DNA of 35,329 nt, taken from assembly GCA_023440975.1 (NCBI GenBank), contig JAEZRD010000050.1:1-35329 (forward strand), written 5' to 3'. Below are positions 32,501 to 35,329 of the stretch, piece by piece; the first letter of the stretch is position 1, and the number at the start of each line of letters is the position of its first letter. A program made the translations under genes and the position numbers. The DNA comes from Methanobacteriota archaeon. Lineage in GTDB: Archaea > Methanobacteriota > Methanobacteria > Methanobacteriales > Methanobacteriaceae. The notes below the pieces were generated by a model that had not been told where the DNA came from, searched no databases, and worked only from the letters and a program-made list of their open reading frames with translations.

Positions 32501-34741
32501 GTGAAAAAATCATGCCCTAATTGTAAAGGAACCGGTCATATAATAGTAGATACAAAAACCTGCCCAGAATGTGATGGAACAGGTTATGAAGAAACCATTA
32601 ATATAAAAAACCATTTTAAAGGTATAAATAAAAAAGCAAAAAAACATTTCGATTTAGAATCCACTGAAGAAGTACCTTGTGAAAAATGCCATGGAAAAGG
32701 AATTATAAACGTTTATGAAAAATGTATTCGTTGCAAAGGTACTGGTGAATTAAATGTATGCAAATCTTGTGGAAAAGAAGTTGACGAAAAATTCGAATAT
32801 TGTAACGAATGTAATGAAAAAAATAAAGAAGATAAAATGAAAAAACAAAACGAAAATAATGAAAAAAATAAGTATAAACAAATCGTTTGGGTATTAGATC
32901 AACTATGTGAAATGAGCGATTTAGAATTAGAAAATGTTTATAAAGGAACAGTTACTCGGGTTGAAAGATACGGAGTATTTGTAAGCTTAAATAATCAAGT
33001 TTGGGGGTTAATGAGAACTGGTAATCCAAAACAAAAAGTTGGAGATAGCATATTCGTTCGTATTATTCAAATTAAAGAACGTAAACATGAAGTAGATATG
33101 GCAATTGCTAAACCAGAACATTACGAAATTAAAACTCTTAAAAAAGACATAAAACGAACCCAAATAGGAACTTTAACTGAAGACGACCTAAAAAGTGTTA
33201 TAAAAATACAAGCACAAGTTGTACAAATTCAACAAACAAGTGGTCCAACAATTTTCACTGTCACTGATGAAACTGGAATCACATGGGCTGCTGCATTTGA
33301 TGAGGCTGGTGTTAGAGCTTATCCTGAAATCGAAATAGAAGATGTTGTAGAGATTATTGGAGAAGTAAATACTCACGGTGGAAAAATACAAATAGAATCC
33401 CAATCAATTGAAAAATTAGAACCTGAAGAAGAAAAAAATTTAAAAGTTTTAATAGATAAAGCACTTGATGAAAGAGCAAGTCCTGAAGAAGTTGATTTCT
33501 TAATTGAAAGTGAAACTCTTAATAAATTACGCCCAAAAATGTATGAAGCTGCTAAAGCTATACGTCGTGCAATACTAGATGGAAGAACAGTTCTTATAAG
33601 ACACCATAATGATGCTGATGGAATTTGTTCAGGTGTTGCAATGGAAAAAGCAGTGATTCCTATACTAAAAGAAATCAATCCGGATAATGATGCGGAATAT
33701 CACTATTTTAAAAGATCCCCAAGTAAAGCTCCTTTCTATGAATTAGAAGATGTTGTTAAAGATTTAAGTTTTGCTTTAGAAGATTTGGATAGACATGGAC
33801 AAAAATTACCATTAATTGTATTATTAGATAATGGATCTACTGAAGAAGATTTAGTTGCATTAATGCAAGCAAAAATTTATGATATCGAAATTGTTGTAAT
33901 CGACCATCATTCACCTGGAGAAGTAATAGATGGTAAAGTTGCTGTCGATGAATATGTAGATACTCATGTGAATCCTTACTTAGTTGGTGGAGACTCACAA
34001 ATTACAGCAGGAGCACTTGCTACTGAAGTTGCACATATTATAAACCCAGAATGTAAAGATCTTATTAAACATTTACCCGGTATTGCTGCAGTAGGTGACC
34101 ATGCAGAATCTGAAGAAGCAAAAGATTATATTGAACTTGCATCCGAAAAAGGATACAGTAAAGATCGACTTAAAAAAGTTGCAGAATGTATTGATTTTGA
34201 ATCATATTATTTACGTTTTATGAATGGTCGTGGAATTATGGACACCATTCTTGGGGTAGATAATATAGATAAACATGAAAAGATGATAGATGCACTTTAT
34301 AAAGAATATGCTAAACGTGTGGATACTCAGTTAAAAGCAGCACTTCCTAATGTTAAACGTACACAATTAGATAATGGAATTTACTTTAATATTTTAGATG
34401 TTGAAAAATATGCACATAAATTCACTTTCCCTGCACCTGGAAAAACTTGCGGATTTGTTCATGATAAAATTGTAACTGAAATTGGTGAAGATAAACCAAT
34501 TATAACTTTAGCTCATGGACCTGATTTTGGAGTTATTCGAGCTACCGATGCCGTTAACGAAATGTTTGGTTTTAATATTAATGATATTATTCCAATAATA
34601 GCAGTTAAAGTACCTCAATCAGGTCTTGATGGTGGAGGTCATGAATGTGCGGGTAGTCTTAAGTATGTTGAAGGTTTGAGTAATGATGTTCTAAATGAAT
34701 TTGCTCAACAAGTTAAAAATATGGAAAAAAAGGATAATTAA
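32501..34741 (+). CDS. Archaeal DHH phosphoesterase with DnaJ-type zinc finger and S1/OB domains (RecJ-like, COG1107 type)
   Basis: A 746-residue multi-domain protein. Zn part (1-105): four CxxCxGxG units at C5, C21, C60 and C75 as in DnaJ, then CKSC...CNEC (87-104). A charged linker follows, then an S1 domain (about 146-205) and a second OB-like domain (about 235-305). The DHH phosphoesterase core has HHNDADGIC (368-376) and VVIDHH (465-470), and the C-terminal DHHA1 signature is GGGH at 711-714. This is the arrangement of the archaea-specific RecJ-like COG1107 family, predicted to hydrolyse single-stranded nucleic acid; activity is inferred. The start is GTG with AGAGGT seven bases upstream. 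Confidence 0.9.
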   Translation: MKKSCPNCKGTGHIIVDTKTCPECDGTGYEETINIKNHFKGINKKAKKHFDLESTEEVPCEKCHGKGIINVYEKCIRCKGTGELNVCKSCGKEVDEKFEYCNECNEKNKEDKMKKQNENNEKNKYKQIVWVLDQLCEMSDLELENVYKGTVTRVERYGVFVSLNNQVWGLMRTGNPKQKVGDSIFVRIIQIKERKHEVDMAIAKPEHYEIKTLKKDIKRTQIGTLTEDDLKSVIKIQAQVVQIQQTSGPTIFTVTDETGITWAAAFDEAGVRAYPEIEIEDVVEIIGEVNTHGGKIQIESQSIEKLEPEEEKNLKVLIDKALDERASPEEVDFLIESETLNKLRPKMYEAAKAIRRAILDGRTVLIRHHNDADGICSGVAMEKAVIPILKEINPDNDAEYHYFKRSPSKAPFYELEDVVKDLSFALEDLDRHGQKLPLIVLLDNGSTEEDLVALMQAKIYDIEIVVIDHHSPGEVIDGKVAVDEYVDTHVNPYLVGGDSQITAGALATEVAHIINPECKDLIKHLPGIAAVGDHAESEEAKDYIELASEKGYSKDRLKKVAECIDFESYYLRFMNGRGIMDTILGVDNIDKHEKMIDALYKEYAKRVDTQLKAALPNVKRTQLDNGIYFNILDVEKYAHKFTFPAPGKTCGFVHDKIVTEIGEDKPIITLAHGPDFGVIRATDAVNEMFGFNINDIIPIIAVKVPQSGLDGGGHECAGSLKYVEGLSNDVLNEFAQQVKNMEKKDN

Positions 34742-34832
34742 TTTTATTCTTTTAATTTTTCACTTCAAAAAAAGTATCAAAATAATTAAAATAAACTTCT
34801 TTTAAATCAAAACAAATAAAAAATAAAACATT

Positions 34833-34856
34833 TATATTGAATATAATTTCAATATA
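34833..34856. repeat. Perfect 9-bp-arm inverted repeat
   Basis: TATATTGAA (34833-34841) and TTCAATATA (34848-34856) are exact reverse complements separated by six bases. The left arm overlaps a TATA-like TTTATATT on the plus strand, so it could be an operator or part of the 3' end of the DHH gene. Confidence 0.55.
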
Positions 34857-34902
34857 CTCAACACCACAGTTTATAATATTAATTAAACAAAGAGGAGTAT
34901 AT

Positions 34903-34962
34903 ATGAAAAAAATAAAAAAAGCATATGATTATGCTTTTTCATTAACTTGTTTTTTACGATAA
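34903..34962 (+). CDS. Possible 19-residue small ORF with strong ribosome-binding site
   Basis: AGAGGAG (34891-34897) lies five bases before an ATG at 34903, opening a 19-codon frame (MKKIKKAYDYAFSLTCFLR) that ends with TAA at 34960-34962. It has a basic start and a hydrophobic second half. Its 3' half overlaps the end of iscU on the other strand and the iscU terminator hairpin, so much of its sequence is constrained by those. A promoter could lie at the 34831-34838 TATA-like element. It may be a genuine small protein or a chance Shine-Dalgarno match. Confidence 0.25.
   Translation: MKKIKKAYDYAFSLTCFLR
34905..34937 (-). terminator. Terminator of iscU, overlapping its stop codon
   Basis: On the minus strand AAAAAGCATA and TATGCTTTTT pair around a four-base loop, the TAA of iscU (34931-34929) being inside the structure, and T-runs follow towards 34905. 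This is a compact intrinsic-like terminator. Confidence 0.6.
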
Positions 34963-35312
34963 TTTTCAATAGCTGCAGTTAAAGCATCAGCCGCTAAATT
35001 TGAACAATGCATTTTTATTGGAGGTAAACCATCTAATTCATCTGCCACATCATTTCTACTAATTTTTAGTGCATCATCAACTTTCATTCCAATTGCCATT
35101 TCAGTTATCATACTACTTGTAGCAATAGCTGCACCACAACCAAATGTTTTAAATTTAATATCTTCAATTACATCATCATTGTTAACATCAATATAAATTG
35201 TCATTAAATCTCCACATGTTGGATTTCCAACTGTTCCTTCTCCACTTGCATTTTCTATTACTCCAGTATTTCTAGGATTTGCAAAATGATCCATTACTTT
35301 TTCACTGTACAT
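34929..35312 (-). CDS. iscU: Iron-sulfur cluster scaffold protein IscU/NifU N-terminal type
   Basis: A 127-residue scaffold on which [2Fe-2S] or [4Fe-4S] clusters are built from cysteine-desulfurase sulfur. The three ligand cysteines are C33 (PTCGD, with D35), C59 (FGCGAAIA) and C103 (MHCSNLAADA), and LPPIK (96-100) corresponds to the chaperone-recognition LPPVK motif of IscU. The frame opens at GTG 35321, but the ATG at 35312 fits better with GGAG eight bases upstream. It is complete in the window. A cysteine desulfurase gene is likely just beyond the right edge (inference from usual order). The product would serve the many Fe-S enzymes, such as the polyferredoxin. Confidence 0.92.
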   Translation of the reverse strand: MYSEKVMDHFANPRNTGVIENASGEGTVGNPTCGDLMTIYIDVNNDDVIEDIKFKTFGCGAAIATSSMITEMAIGMKVDDALKISRNDVADELDGLPPIKMHCSNLAADALTAAIENYRKKQVNEKA

Positions 35313-35329
35313 ACTTACCACTCCATTAG

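Noticed and set aside
33188..33678. Minus-strand frames in the DHH phosphoesterase gene
   Set aside because: They overlap each other and a gene with intact domains; compositions are serine/phenylalanine-rich antisense artefacts.

Overview
The window looks like a conserved, mostly housekeeping stretch of a methanogenic archaeon of the order Methanobacteriales. The base composition is very A+T-rich by eye, and the gaps are almost pure A/T. Lineage markers point the same way: a family B DNA polymerase whose C-terminal part is a separate small gene, an eight-cluster polyferredoxin like FwdF, a cell-surface protein with pseudomurein-binding repeats, a biotin-carboxylase-type pyruvate carboxylase subunit followed by biotin ligase, an Mth212-type uridine/AP endonuclease, and archaeal S8e. 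Methanosphaera or an A+T-rich Methanobrevibacter fits best; I cannot settle the genus by reading alone. I see no insertion sequence, prophage, CRISPR array, rRNA or tRNA.

Layout. 1-527: partial SPOUT-type RNA methyltransferase. 827-4063: a METTL5-like methyltransferase divergent from pycA-bpl. 4098-6431 (minus): SelA-like PLP protein, small hypothetical protein, fumarase beta subunit. 6580-8742: seven-helix DUF2070-like protein facing a small membrane protein. 9148-11892: archaeal RqcH/NEMF facing a UPF0173 hydrolase. 11913-18336 (minus): two-helix envelope protein with a PLD-like tail, polyferredoxin, coaD, and a 939-residue surface protein. 18337-19056: the largest gene-free gap. 19057-21193 (minus): RDD protein, hypE, S8e. 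21666-23126 (plus): polB small subunit and a HAD phosphatase. 23138-28284 (minus): uridine/AP endonuclease, pheS, CitG-like protein, hemB and a MagIII-like glycosylase. 28400-31364: aroC facing an MBL protein and a DUF2121/Ntn-like protein. 31599-34741 (plus): superoxide reductase and a Zn-finger/S1/DHH phosphoesterase. 34929-35312 (minus): iscU.

How the genes work together. PycA, biotin ligase and FumB belong to the incomplete reductive citric-acid route (pyruvate to oxaloacetate, malate, fumarate). FwdF, HypE, CoaD, HemB and IscU serve methanogenesis cofactors, hydrogenases and Fe-S proteins. PolB-small, Mth212-like, MagIII-like and the DHH protein are DNA replication or repair functions. 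S8e, PheS, RqcH and the two methyltransferases serve translation.

For novelty, the best leads are: the surface protein joining pseudomurein-binding repeats to a Cys-His-Asp transglutaminase/peptidase domain; large dyads placed at the predicted 5' ends of the mRNAs of two envelope genes; a DUF2121 protein whose corrected start exposes a serine with a proteasome-like D17; a DUF2070 protein rich in His/Asp motifs; and a short ORF with a strong ribosome-binding site and a 9-bp-arm palindrome upstream of it, next to iscU. No obvious new multi-gene system is present. Gene starts were corrected in several places using Shine-Dalgarno sequences, with TTG or GTG starts where they fit.
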